A stretch of DNA of 8,405 bases from contig CANOGG010000041.1 in NCBI GenBank assembly GCA_947565485.1, forward strand, positions 1-8,405, read 5' to 3'. The position numbers and the translations under genes are program-made. The notes beneath the pieces are model-generated. The model was not told the origin of the DNA. It saw only the letters and a list, made by a program, of their open reading frames with translations, and made no database searches. Source of the DNA: an uncultured Mycoplasma sp. Lineage in GTDB: Bacteria; Bacillota_I; Bacilli_A; RF39; UBA660. Below, one piece after another: positions 1-5,330 of this stretch; the stretch's first letter is position 1, and the number at the start of each line of letters is the position of its first letter.

Positions 1-551
1 CTTAAATACCCTCCCAATATCTCTTTATTAAGTTCTTTATGAAAACTTGGATGTTCTAAAAAAGACTTAATTTCACTTCCAAACATCAACACATCATCGT
101 CTTCATTAAAATAATAGTAAAAAGGCTTAATCCCAAAATGGTCTCGGGCACAAAAAAGCTTTCTCTCTTTCTTATCCCATATCGCAAAAGCAAACATTCC
201 CCTAAGTTTAGCGAGCAACTCTTCACCCCATTCTTCATAACCATGCACTAAAACCTCGGTATCACAATTAGTCGAAAATTTATGGTTCTTCCTCTTTAGT
301 TCCTTTTGTAACTCTTTATAATTATAAATCTCCCCATTAAAAACAATCACGATATCTTTCTTTTCGTTATACATTGGTTGAGCTCCACCTTCGACATCAA
401 TAATCGAAAGTCTCCTGTGACCAAGTGCTACTTCTGAGTCTGTATAGTACCCCTCACCATCTGGCCCCCGATGGACTATCCTATCCGCCATTTTCTTCAC
501 AATTTTTTCTTTATTCTTCGTCTGTCCTACAAAACCAACTATTCCGCACAT
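1..551 (-). CDS. asnB: Asparagine synthase (glutamine-hydrolysing), N-terminal part; runs off the left edge
   Basis: The 183 visible residues are the N-terminal Ntn-type glutamine amidotransferase domain of class II asparagine synthetase, which releases ammonia from glutamine for ATP-dependent amidation of aspartate. The protein starts MCGIVGF, so Cys2 is the catalytic nucleophile after Met removal. Further family motifs are HRGPDG, GHRRLSIID, FNGEIYNY and CDTEVL, and the pattern FAIWD followed by ARDHFGIKPFYY near the domain's end. The ATP-binding synthetase domain, roughly another 300 or more residues in this family, lies beyond the edge. The ATG at 549-551 is fixed by the required Cys2. 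Its ribosome site is weak (AGTAGGGTAA). It has its own extended -10 promoter at 602-610 and is separated from the gene upstream by a hairpin. The frame is intact throughout. NtdA- or AsnO-type paralogues of the same fold cannot be excluded without the C-terminal half. Confidence 0.93.
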   Translation of the reverse strand, partial: MCGIVGFVGQTKNKEKIVKKMADRIVHRGPDGEGYYTDSEVALGHRRLSIIDVEGGAQPMYNEKKDIVIVFNGEIYNYKELQKELKRKNHKFSTNCDTEVLVHGYEEWGEELLAKLRGMFAFAIWDKKERKLFCARDHFGIKPFYYYFNEDDDVLMFGSEIKSFLEHPSFHKELNKEILGGYL

Positions 552-601
552 AATTTTATTACCCTACTTTCTAGCATTTATTATTTTTAACCATTTACCT
601 A

Positions 602-610
602 ATTATATCA
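602..610 (-). promoter_or_regulatory. Extended -10 promoter for asnB
   Basis: On the minus strand the sequence reads TGATATAAT: a perfect TATAAT at 602-607 with the TG dinucleotide of an extended -10 element at 609-610. No convincing -35 hexamer is present at 16-18 bases, which is typical of extended -10 promoters. The predicted start near 595 leaves a leader of about 44 bases before the asnB ATG, too short for a T-box or other large riboswitch. Confidence 0.6.
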
Positions 611-671
611 CAGATAAAACCTATATCCTACACCAAAATACTAAAATAGACAGTTATTTTAAGCCAAATTA

Positions 672-704
672 AAAGGCCTCACTTTATCTATTAGTGTGAC
701 CTTT
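672..704 (-). terminator. Weak intrinsic terminator after the MBL hydrolase gene
   Basis: AAAGGCCTCAC (672-682) pairs with GTGTGACCTTT (694-704) at 9 of 11 positions around an 11-base loop. Read on the minus strand, the hairpin starts directly after the TAG stop at 705-707 and is followed by TTTTAATTT. The interrupted stem and broken T tract suggest a leaky terminator that closes the coaE-coaD-MBL operon ahead of the asnB promoter. Confidence 0.45.
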
Positions 705-1460
705 CTAACTCTTCTTAAGTATCAAGCTCTTACCCTCTTCCACAACAATACTATTTAAAAATATCTCTTGCACTTCTCTTAAATAAACATCAGGACTAAT
801 CTCGGGCCAAAAATGGGTTAACATAAGCTTTTTCACTCTAGCCTCTTTGGCTATTAATGCTGCCTCTAAAGTCTTAAGATGATAATCATATCTCTTCTCT
901 TGCTTATTTAAAAAAGTTGTCTCTATTATGAGCAAATCAGCTTCTTTTGCAAACCATTCTAATGAATTGCCCTTATACCCAGTATCTCCACTATAAACTA
1001 ATCTCGCATCCTTATTCCTAACTCCTATCGCATAACTAGGAATTTGATGCACACCAGTAGCAAAGTCTACTCTAAACTCCCCTATATTTAACTCCGTTTT
1101 CATATCATAATAAATAAACTCCAAATAATGTTCCTCACCAAAATTCTTTAAAAAGGCATAGTCTCCAATATTATCACTCCCCTTTGGCACATAAACTTTT
1201 ATTCTTTCATCTAATAAACCCAAATTATGATAAACATATGAAGCATAACCTAAAGACAACAAATCTCCATAATGGTCTTTATGTAAATGACTTATTATCA
1301 CTTCCATTTTATTAATAATCTTCTCTAATTCTAAATATCTAAGAACTCCTGAACCACAATCAAGCAAAATATTTTTTTCATCACCCTGAACTAAAAACCC
1401 TGGACAATTTTTATTATTCTTACAATACGGCGAAACTGTTCCCAAAACTTTAACTTCCAT
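705..1460 (-). CDS. MBL-fold metallo-hydrolase, YhfI / RNase Z-like
   Basis: This 251-residue cytosolic protein has the metallo-beta-lactamase fold. The zinc motif HLHKDH gives ligands His58, His60, Asp62 and His63. The likely remaining ligands are His138 (GVHQIP), Asp159 (YSGDTGY, bridging) and His216 (LTHFWPE). The segment around His194 (YHLKTLEAA) matches the position of the HxT/S...EAA element of RNase Z-type enzymes. There is no signal peptide. Length and motif order resemble Bacillus YhfI, a member of the RNase Z branch without the long exosite arm, whose substrate is not firmly known to me; phosphodiester hydrolysis is the family-level expectation. Its ATG overlaps the coaD stop (TAATG), and an AGAGGG ribosome site lies inside the end of coaD, so translation is probably coupled. 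It is the last gene of the CoA operon, but a CoA-related role is only inferred from position. Confidence 0.85.
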   Translation of the reverse strand: MEVKVLGTVSPYCKNNKNCPGFLVQGDEKNILLDCGSGVLRYLELEKIINKMEVIISHLHKDHYGDLLSLGYASYVYHNLGLLDERIKVYVPKGSDNIGDYAFLKNFGEEHYLEFIYYDMKTELNIGEFRVDFATGVHQIPSYAIGVRNKDARLVYSGDTGYKGNSLEWFAKEADLLIIETTFLNKQEKRYDYHLKTLEAALIAKEARVKKLMLTHFWPEISPDVYLREVQEIFLNSIVVEEGKSLILKKS

Positions 1461-1957
1461 TAATTATCCCTCTTTCTTACTAGCATTTTCTCTTTCAAAG
1501 ACTCTCCAATATGTTCCTGAACATAATCATCAATATTTAAACCTAACGCCAAAAGCTCTTTAACCACTGAAGAAGAAACATCCAAATACTCTAAGTGCGC
1601 TAATAAACAAACAGTTTTAATTCTTTTTAAACTTGCTCTTTCATTAATATGGGCCATTTTAAACTCATAACTAAAATCATTTACATCGCGAAGACCTCTA
1701 AGTATTGCCTGACAATTATAATCTTCGGCAACATTAACTGCAACCTCATTACTCTGAATAACTCTAACCTGACTAATATTATTATATATCCTCTGAATCA
1801 TCTCTACTCGTTCCTCTGGCGTAAACAAAGAACTCTTTTTCAAAGGATTATTTAAAACCCCAATCACTATTTCATCAAAAATATCAAGTGCCTGTCTAAC
1901 AATATCTTCGTGCCCCTTTGTAAAGGGGTCAAAACTCCCTGGATATAAAACTCGCAT
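1460..1957 (-). CDS. coaD: Pantetheine-phosphate adenylyltransferase (PPAT)
   Basis: It transfers AMP from ATP to 4'-phosphopantetheine, giving dephospho-CoA, the fourth of the five steps from pantothenate to CoA. Its 165 residues match the family length (about 160). Nucleotidyltransferase signatures are PGSFDPFTKGH (residues 6-16, with the TxGH nucleotide-binding motif at 13-16), NPLKKSSLF (37-45), ILRGLRDVNDFSYE (85-98) and SSSVVKEL (128-135, the ISSS-type ATP loop). One departure is at residues 119-127, where the usual MPSPEY-type segment before the SSS loop reads LAHLEYLDV. The TAA stop of coaE overlaps this ATG (TAATG), and an AGAGAGGA ribosome site sits in the end of coaE. The adjacent coaE makes the pathway assignment secure. 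Confidence 0.96.
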   Translation of the reverse strand: MRVLYPGSFDPFTKGHEDIVRQALDIFDEIVIGVLNNPLKKSSLFTPEERVEMIQRIYNNISQVRVIQSNEVAVNVAEDYNCQAILRGLRDVNDFSYEFKMAHINERASLKRIKTVCLLAHLEYLDVSSSVVKELLALGLNIDDYVQEHIGESLKEKMLVRKRDN

Positions 1958-2514
1958 TATCTAATCCTCTCTTTCAACAAAGTTAACCCTTCTTCTTTTT
2001 CACTAATTACCATATCAAAATCTTCTTTCTTAAACTCAGGACTAGCCCCATCTCGTAAATCAAAATCCCTCTTAGAAATTTTATCACGTACCAAGACTCG
2101 TTCCTGTCTCATTTCCTTTGATACGTCAACTAATATTTTATAATCACACATCGAAAAATATTTGGTATGTGTAAGTAAAATCCAATCTAAAACGATAATC
2201 TTATTTATATTATTACTTATAATTTTATCTATCTCTTTCTCCATATAACTCCAAGTTATATCTCTTAAAGTCGCCATCGCATCACGTGCCACAAAAACTT
2301 GTTCACCAATTTTCTTTCTATCAACATGGCTCTTAGTAACCACGTCCTCTCCAAAAAAATTAACTAGTTCTCCTTTTACTTCTTCTTTCTCCAAAACTTG
2401 ATGGCCAATTTTGTCTATATTGACATGTATCGCTCCATCTCCATAATAATTTGCTATCTGCATTGCCAAAGTACTTTTTCCACTTCCGCTTTTTCCTGTT
2501 ACTGCAATAAGCAT
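1957..2514 (-). CDS. coaE: Dephospho-CoA kinase (divergent)
   Basis: It phosphorylates the 3'-hydroxyl of the ribose of dephospho-CoA, the last step of CoA synthesis. The 185-residue protein begins with a Walker A loop GKSGSGKST (7-15), followed by the CoaE-type NIDKIGHQVLE segment with Asp34 as the likely general base. DRKKIGEQVF (65-74) matches the family's DRxxLgxxVF element, and arginines in ERVLVRDKISKRD (138-150) fit the ATP lid. It is divergent: the usual (D)xPLLfE stretch is replaced by LDWILL (109-114), and the C-terminal DxvIxNxG motif is reduced to FDMVISEKEE with no Asn. The adjacent coaD supports the call over another P-loop kinase. It is first in the operon, with a near-perfect GAGGTGAT ribosome site (2520-2527) five bases from the ATG. 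It is transcribed divergently from the LysR gene. Confidence 0.83.
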   Translation of the reverse strand: MLIAVTGKSGSGKSTLAMQIANYYGDGAIHVNIDKIGHQVLEKEEVKGELVNFFGEDVVTKSHVDRKKIGEQVFVARDAMATLRDITWSYMEKEIDKIISNNINKIIVLDWILLTHTKYFSMCDYKILVDVSKEMRQERVLVRDKISKRDFDLRDGASPEFKKEDFDMVISEKEEGLTLLKERIR

Positions 2515-2536
2515 CTCTAATCACCTCAACACTTCC

Positions 2537-2542
2537 ATTATA
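2537..2542 (-). promoter_or_regulatory. Candidate -10 box for the coaE-coaD-MBL operon
   Basis: The minus strand reads a perfect TATAAT at 2537-2542, 22 bases before the coaE ATG. The upstream sequence is AT-rich with no good TTGACA, and no TG precedes the box. The predicted start lies about 15-16 bases before the ATG, leaving just room for the GAGGTGAT ribosome site. The element lies between the coaE start and the oppositely oriented LysR promoter, so the two transcription units share a control region of about 90 bases. Confidence 0.5.
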
Positions 2543-2552
2543 AACTATTTTA

Positions 2553-2561
2553 TGTTATAAT
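2553..2561 (+). promoter_or_regulatory. Extended -10 promoter for the LysR gene
   Basis: TGTTATAAT is a perfect TATAAT (2556-2561) preceded by TG at 2553-2554. No good -35 hexamer is visible at normal spacing. The predicted start near 2568 gives a leader of about 38 bases ending in the GGAGGT ribosome site. It lies only 13 bases from the opposing coaE -10 box, so the two promoters probably compete for polymerase. Confidence 0.55.
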
Positions 2562-2567
2562 AAAAAT

Positions 2568-2586
2568 ACATATTTTGCATATATGT
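2568..2586. promoter_or_regulatory. Candidate LysR-type operator (dyad ACATAT-N7-ATATGT)
   Basis: ACATAT (2568-2573) and ATATGT (2581-2586) form a perfect inverted repeat with a 7-base centre. The inner ATAT-N7-ATAT contains the T-N11-A pattern (T2571, A2583) characteristic of LysR-family boxes. The dyad sits at the predicted start site of the LysR gene and upstream of the coaE promoter, a position suited to autorepression and control of the divergent operon. AT-rich DNA produces such dyads by chance, so this is a candidate only. Confidence 0.35.
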
Positions 2587-2605
2587 CATAACTGGAGGTT
2601 ATATT

Positions 2606-3487
2606 ATGAACATTAATTTAGAACTTTATCGTCTTTTCTATCTTACCGCTAACTCTAAAAGCATCACAAGCGCTAGTCAAAAACTTAACATTTCCCAACC
2701 TGCTCTTAGTAAATCCATTAAAAATCTCGAGGAAAGTTTAGGTTGCCCCATTTTTACTAGAACCAAAGGTGGCATCACTCTAACTCCTGAGGGTGAAGAG
2801 CTCTATCAATATATCAAACCCGCCCTCGAATTAATTACTAATGGCGAAAATAAGATATCCGAACTAAAAAAACTTGAATCCGGCACTATTAAAATCGGAG
2901 GAAGTACGACTCTTACTAAAGAAATTCTTCTTCCCATTCTAAAAAAATATCACGAAATTTATCCTAAAATAACTATCCAAATTACCACTGGATTAACAAG
3001 TGACCTCTTAACCAAACTAGAAAATGGCACTCTTGATATAGTTCTCTTAAACAAGCCCTCAAAAATATCGCCAAACATCACTATCCAAAAAATAAAAACT
3101 CTAACCGATTGCTTAATTGCAAGCGCCAATTTCAACCATTTAAAAAATCAAAAACTCAACCTTTCTGACTTAAAAGAGCTTCCTCTAATTCTCCCTACCA
3201 AAAAAAGTTCTACCAGAACTAACTTAGATGAATTTTTAACAAAAAAAAACATAACTCTAAATCCCATCATGGAACTAACTAGTTATGCTCTAATACTTGA
3301 ATGTGTTAAAACCGGTCTTGGAATAGGCTACCTCCCTGAAATTTTTCTTCAAAACAATTCCAATCTCTTTAAACTTAATCTTGACCTAACTCTTCCCAAA
3401 CGTGAAATCGCCCTGGCCTACTCTAATACCTATAACCTAAGCTTATGCACCCAAAAATTTTTAGAACTTATTTCAACTGAAAACTAA
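2606..3487 (+). CDS. LysR-family transcriptional regulator
   Basis: This 293-residue protein has the standard LysR layout and length. An N-terminal winged helix-turn-helix spans roughly residues 1-60, with recognition region SITSASQKLNISQPALSKSIKNL and wing RTKGGITLTPEG. A linker helix (about 65-90) leads to a periplasmic-binding-protein-like effector domain (about 91-290, beginning GTIKIGGS). The effector cannot be read from sequence. Translation starts at the ATG with GGAGGT (2594-2599) six bases upstream. It is the only + strand gene here, divergent from coaE and convergent with the S66 peptidase gene, whose 3' end overlaps by 20 bases (3468-3487). Its codons favour C over G, unlike its neighbours, as expected for a gene on the lagging strand of a skewed genome, so foreign origin need not be invoked. 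Likely targets are itself and the coaE operon, by position. Confidence 0.93.
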   Translation: MNINLELYRLFYLTANSKSITSASQKLNISQPALSKSIKNLEESLGCPIFTRTKGGITLTPEGEELYQYIKPALELITNGENKISELKKLESGTIKIGGSTTLTKEILLPILKKYHEIYPKITIQITTGLTSDLLTKLENGTLDIVLLNKPSKISPNITIQKIKTLTDCLIASANFNHLKNQKLNLSDLKELPLILPTKKSSTRTNLDEFLTKKNITLNPIMELTSYALILECVKTGLGIGYLPEIFLQNNSNLFKLNLDLTLPKREIALAYSNTYNLSLCTQKFLELISTEN

Positions 3488-4484
3488 TTGTCCCCTTATT
3501 TTCCAAAAGTTTAACTGTAGCTATCGCTCCATTAATAATCGTCATTCTAGGTGCTACATGACCAATATCCGCATTAAATACAATGTGAACATCTAAATTT
3601 CCCAACGCCTCCTTTAATGTTTCTTCAATCGTAAAATCATAATAAGACTCTACTTTAGGCCATCTTCCAAAAATTATTCCTGTCGTCCAATCAAACCAAC
3701 CTGCCTCTCTAAATTTCCACAATATTCTTCTTATATCTTCACACGACTTCTCACAGTTATCAAAATACCATATTATCCCCTCACTCTTATACTTCCAAAT
3801 AAATTCTTTAGTCTTATCAAATCTTGTCCCACAAATCTCTGCCAAAACATCAATACATCCCCCAATTATCCGACCTGTAAAACTTAAATTTTTCTCTCTT
3901 CCCACACACTCCCACTTAACATCGCTATCTAACTTATAAGACTCATTCCCTTTAATATATTCTGTATATCCACTCTCATATTTTTCAAAACTTGTCTGAA
4001 CTAATCTTTTACCCTCTAAAATTTCTAAATTATTTACTAAAGACTCATGCCAAACTTCCATCCCAAGAGTACAAAAATTATCTCCATAAATCGTTGCTAT
4101 ATCTAAATTAGTCGTAATAACAAACAATAGACCTGTCGGGTCTGAATACCCTTGCAACCATTTAGGATATTTTTTTATCACCTGAAAATTGACAAATGAT
4201 AACATCTCGAGCAAGAAATCTCCACCCCCACTACACCAGATCATGGCAACATCATCATCCTTATAAAGACTTAAAAGTTCCTGTGCTTGTACTTCACTAG
4301 GAGCACTTTTTCCTCTAATACTTGTCCTAACATCGAAAGTCTCGGAAGTTTTATAACCTCTCTTCTCTAAGTTTTCCTTGGCAAACTCTAATCGTCTAAC
4401 TTTCTCTTCTAAAACCACTCCATCAGATGGCGCTGTAACTCCAATTAAATCTCCTTCTTTTATAAATATTGGATAAATCATCAT
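3468..4484 (-). CDS. Peptidase S66 family protein (LD-carboxypeptidase / MccF-like)
   Basis: S66 serine peptidases cleave an L-D bond: the terminal D-Ala of murein tetrapeptides in the LdcA branch, or the aminoacyl-nucleotide bond of microcin C-type antibiotics in the MccF branch. The 338-residue protein shows the family hallmarks: GVTAPSDG near the N-terminus (15-22), WCSGGGDFLLEML (83-95), the nucleophile Ser114 in LQGYSDPTGL, FTGRIIGGC (202-210) and the catalytic His309 in DIGHVAPRMTI. The third catalytic residue, Glu, is probably Glu245 in WYFDNCE, but this stretch departs from the usual LFLE pattern. Length and the long insert before the C-terminal domain favour the MccF-like cytosolic branch over short LdcA. 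There is no signal peptide. The start is one of two adjacent ATGs, with AAAGGG (4492-4497) seven bases from the first. It lies just after a terminator and overlaps the convergent LysR gene. Confidence 0.88.
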   Translation of the reverse strand: MMIYPIFIKEGDLIGVTAPSDGVVLEEKVRRLEFAKENLEKRGYKTSETFDVRTSIRGKSAPSEVQAQELLSLYKDDDVAMIWCSGGGDFLLEMLSFVNFQVIKKYPKWLQGYSDPTGLLFVITTNLDIATIYGDNFCTLGMEVWHESLVNNLEILEGKRLVQTSFEKYESGYTEYIKGNESYKLDSDVKWECVGREKNLSFTGRIIGGCIDVLAEICGTRFDKTKEFIWKYKSEGIIWYFDNCEKSCEDIRRILWKFREAGWFDWTTGIIFGRWPKVESYYDFTIEETLKEALGNLDVHIVFNADIGHVAPRMTIINGAIATVKLLENKGTISFQLK

Positions 4485-4505
4485 TCCTCATCCCTTTCTA
4501 AATTT

Positions 4506-4526
4506 GAAAAAACAGCCTATGCTGTT
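4506..4526 (-). terminator. Intrinsic terminator overlapping the stop codon of the 4517-5278 gene
   Basis: AACAGC (4511-4516) and GCTGTT (4521-4526) pair perfectly around a CTAT loop. On the minus strand the stem runs into six T residues (two of them in the stem) and then C. The TAG stop (4517-4519) lies in the loop, so the hairpin begins inside the last codons. It ends about 22 bases before the S66 peptidase ATG, so that gene must rely on read-through or an unrecognised promoter. Confidence 0.65.
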
Positions 4527-5278
4527 CTCTTTATTCCAAAATTATTTAAGTTACCCACAAATGTCATTATTTCTTGAAATGACTGTTCTTCATATATCAT
4601 TCCATTATGAGTAAAAGCAAAGTGAAAATCTTGTCTTGGTAACAATATACTCTCTAAACTACTTATTTGAACTGCATTTAATGTTGCTGGTAAATATATA
4701 AATGCTGTATCTCCCTCTGATTGAAAAACTACTGCTCCTCTATTTGAACCATCTACGGCTACCTTAAAAGGTTCCATATCGGCAACATCATTTTTTATAC
4801 TAATGCCCACGGCATTTAAAGTTCTAACTGTCGCTCCTCCATGATGTTTAAACGTCCCATCTATATTTTCTTTTGCTATAACACCATGCTGATTAATCGC
4901 AATAACTCCTCTATTCCACTCATAAATATTTCCTGCCCAGCTTTCTGGACTCCACATATTATCAACATCATAAGCTTGCCCTTGTGGCGCTGTAACATCT
5001 GGCTGTGATTGAACCCCAGGCTGTCCTTGACCTCCTGTTGTTGGTGGTGTAACGACTCCTTGTTGCCTTCCTACTACCCCTCTATTTTGTCTCGATGCCA
5101 AAAGAATATTTACTATTGCCGAAAAACCTGTCGCATCAATTATTCTATTATATAACAGTTCTTTTTCAAACTTAACCTCATCATAAATTTTATCATTATT
5201 CAATATATAATTATTTTCTTTAAAAATATTAATATTATCTTTTAAATTATAATATTTTTTTTCTTCCTTAAAATTCAT
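4517..5278 (-). CDS. Unrecognised protein with Gly/Gln/Pro-rich linker and C-terminal globular domain
   Basis: I do not recognise this 253-residue protein. Three parts are visible. Residues 1-63 are a charged, Asn/Lys-rich helical region ending in a hydrophobic patch (GFSAIVNILLAS). Residues about 64-103 are a low-complexity linker rich in Gly, Gln, Pro, Val and Thr. Residues about 104-253 form a mixed alpha/beta domain with aromatic motifs (MWSPESWAGNIYEWNRG), a paired His (KHHGG) and a C-terminal stretch FIYLPATLNAVQ...LLPRQDFHFAFTHNG. There is no signal peptide, transmembrane helix or known catalytic motif. The start at 5278 is chosen because GAGGGAGA (5284-5291) lies five bases upstream. 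The in-frame ATG at 5302 has no ribosome site and would precede the predicted transcription start. It has its own promoter and terminator, so it is probably monocistronic. The linker DNA is richer in G and C than the very AT-rich first 60 codons. Confidence 0.75.
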   Translation of the reverse strand: MNFKEEKKYYNLKDNINIFKENNYILNNDKIYDEVKFEKELLYNRIIDATGFSAIVNILLASRQNRGVVGRQQGVVTPPTTGGQGQPGVQSQPDVTAPQGQAYDVDNMWSPESWAGNIYEWNRGVIAINQHGVIAKENIDGTFKHHGGATVRTLNAVGISIKNDVADMEPFKVAVDGSNRGAVVFQSEGDTAFIYLPATLNAVQISSLESILLPRQDFHFAFTHNGMIYEEQSFQEIMTFVGNLNNFGIKRTA

Positions 5279-5283
5279 AAATA

Positions 5284-5291
5284 TCTCCCTC
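5284..5291 (-). promoter_or_regulatory. Ribosome binding site that fixes the start of the 4517-5278 gene
   Basis: GAGGGAGA on the minus strand lies five bases from the ATG at 5276-5278. The alternative in-frame ATG at 5300-5302 has only AT-rich sequence upstream of it, so the protein most likely begins MNFKEEKK. Confidence 0.7.
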
Positions 5292-5300
5292 TTCTCATAC

Positions 5301-5329
5301 ATCTTATCATATTAGCTAATAAAAGTCAA
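5301..5329 (-). promoter_or_regulatory. Promoter TTGACT-N17-TAAGAT with extended -10, for the 4517-5278 gene
   Basis: On the minus strand, TTGACT (5324-5329, five of six consensus bases) is followed after exactly 17 bases by TAAGAT (5301-5306), preceded by TG (5308-5309). The predicted start is near 5294, giving a 16-base leader that contains only the ribosome site. It occupies the whole gap after the TAA of the upstream gene (5331-5333). The spacer carries a perfect 12-base palindrome (5310-5321). Confidence 0.65.
5310..5321. promoter_or_regulatory. 12-base perfect palindrome inside the promoter spacer (possible operator)
   Basis: TATTAGCTAATA equals its own reverse complement and lies between the -35 and -10 boxes of the promoter for the 4517-5278 gene. 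A dimeric repressor bound there would block polymerase. On the minus strand the left arm can alternatively pair with GCTAAT at 5330-5335, just before it, to form a 6-bp hairpin, but no T run follows. Chance is possible in AT-rich DNA. Confidence 0.35.
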
Positions 5330-5330
5330 A

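Noticed and set aside
552..704. T-box or other riboswitch upstream of asnB
   Set aside because: The predicted leader is only about 44 bases and lacks T-box signatures such as the TGGNACCGCG type sequence.
1649..1855. Open frame of 68 codons on the + strand
   Set aside because: It lies entirely antisense to coaD, has a low-complexity Ile/Asn-rich product and no ribosome site.
4970..5085. Linker of the 4517-5278 protein as tandem repeats
   Set aside because: The Gly/Gln/Pro/Val composition is biased, but I find no regular repeat unit at the DNA or protein level.
5279..5302. Upstream in-frame ATG that would add eight residues to the 4517-5278 protein
   Set aside because: It has no ribosome site, and it overlaps the -10 box, upstream of the predicted transcription start.
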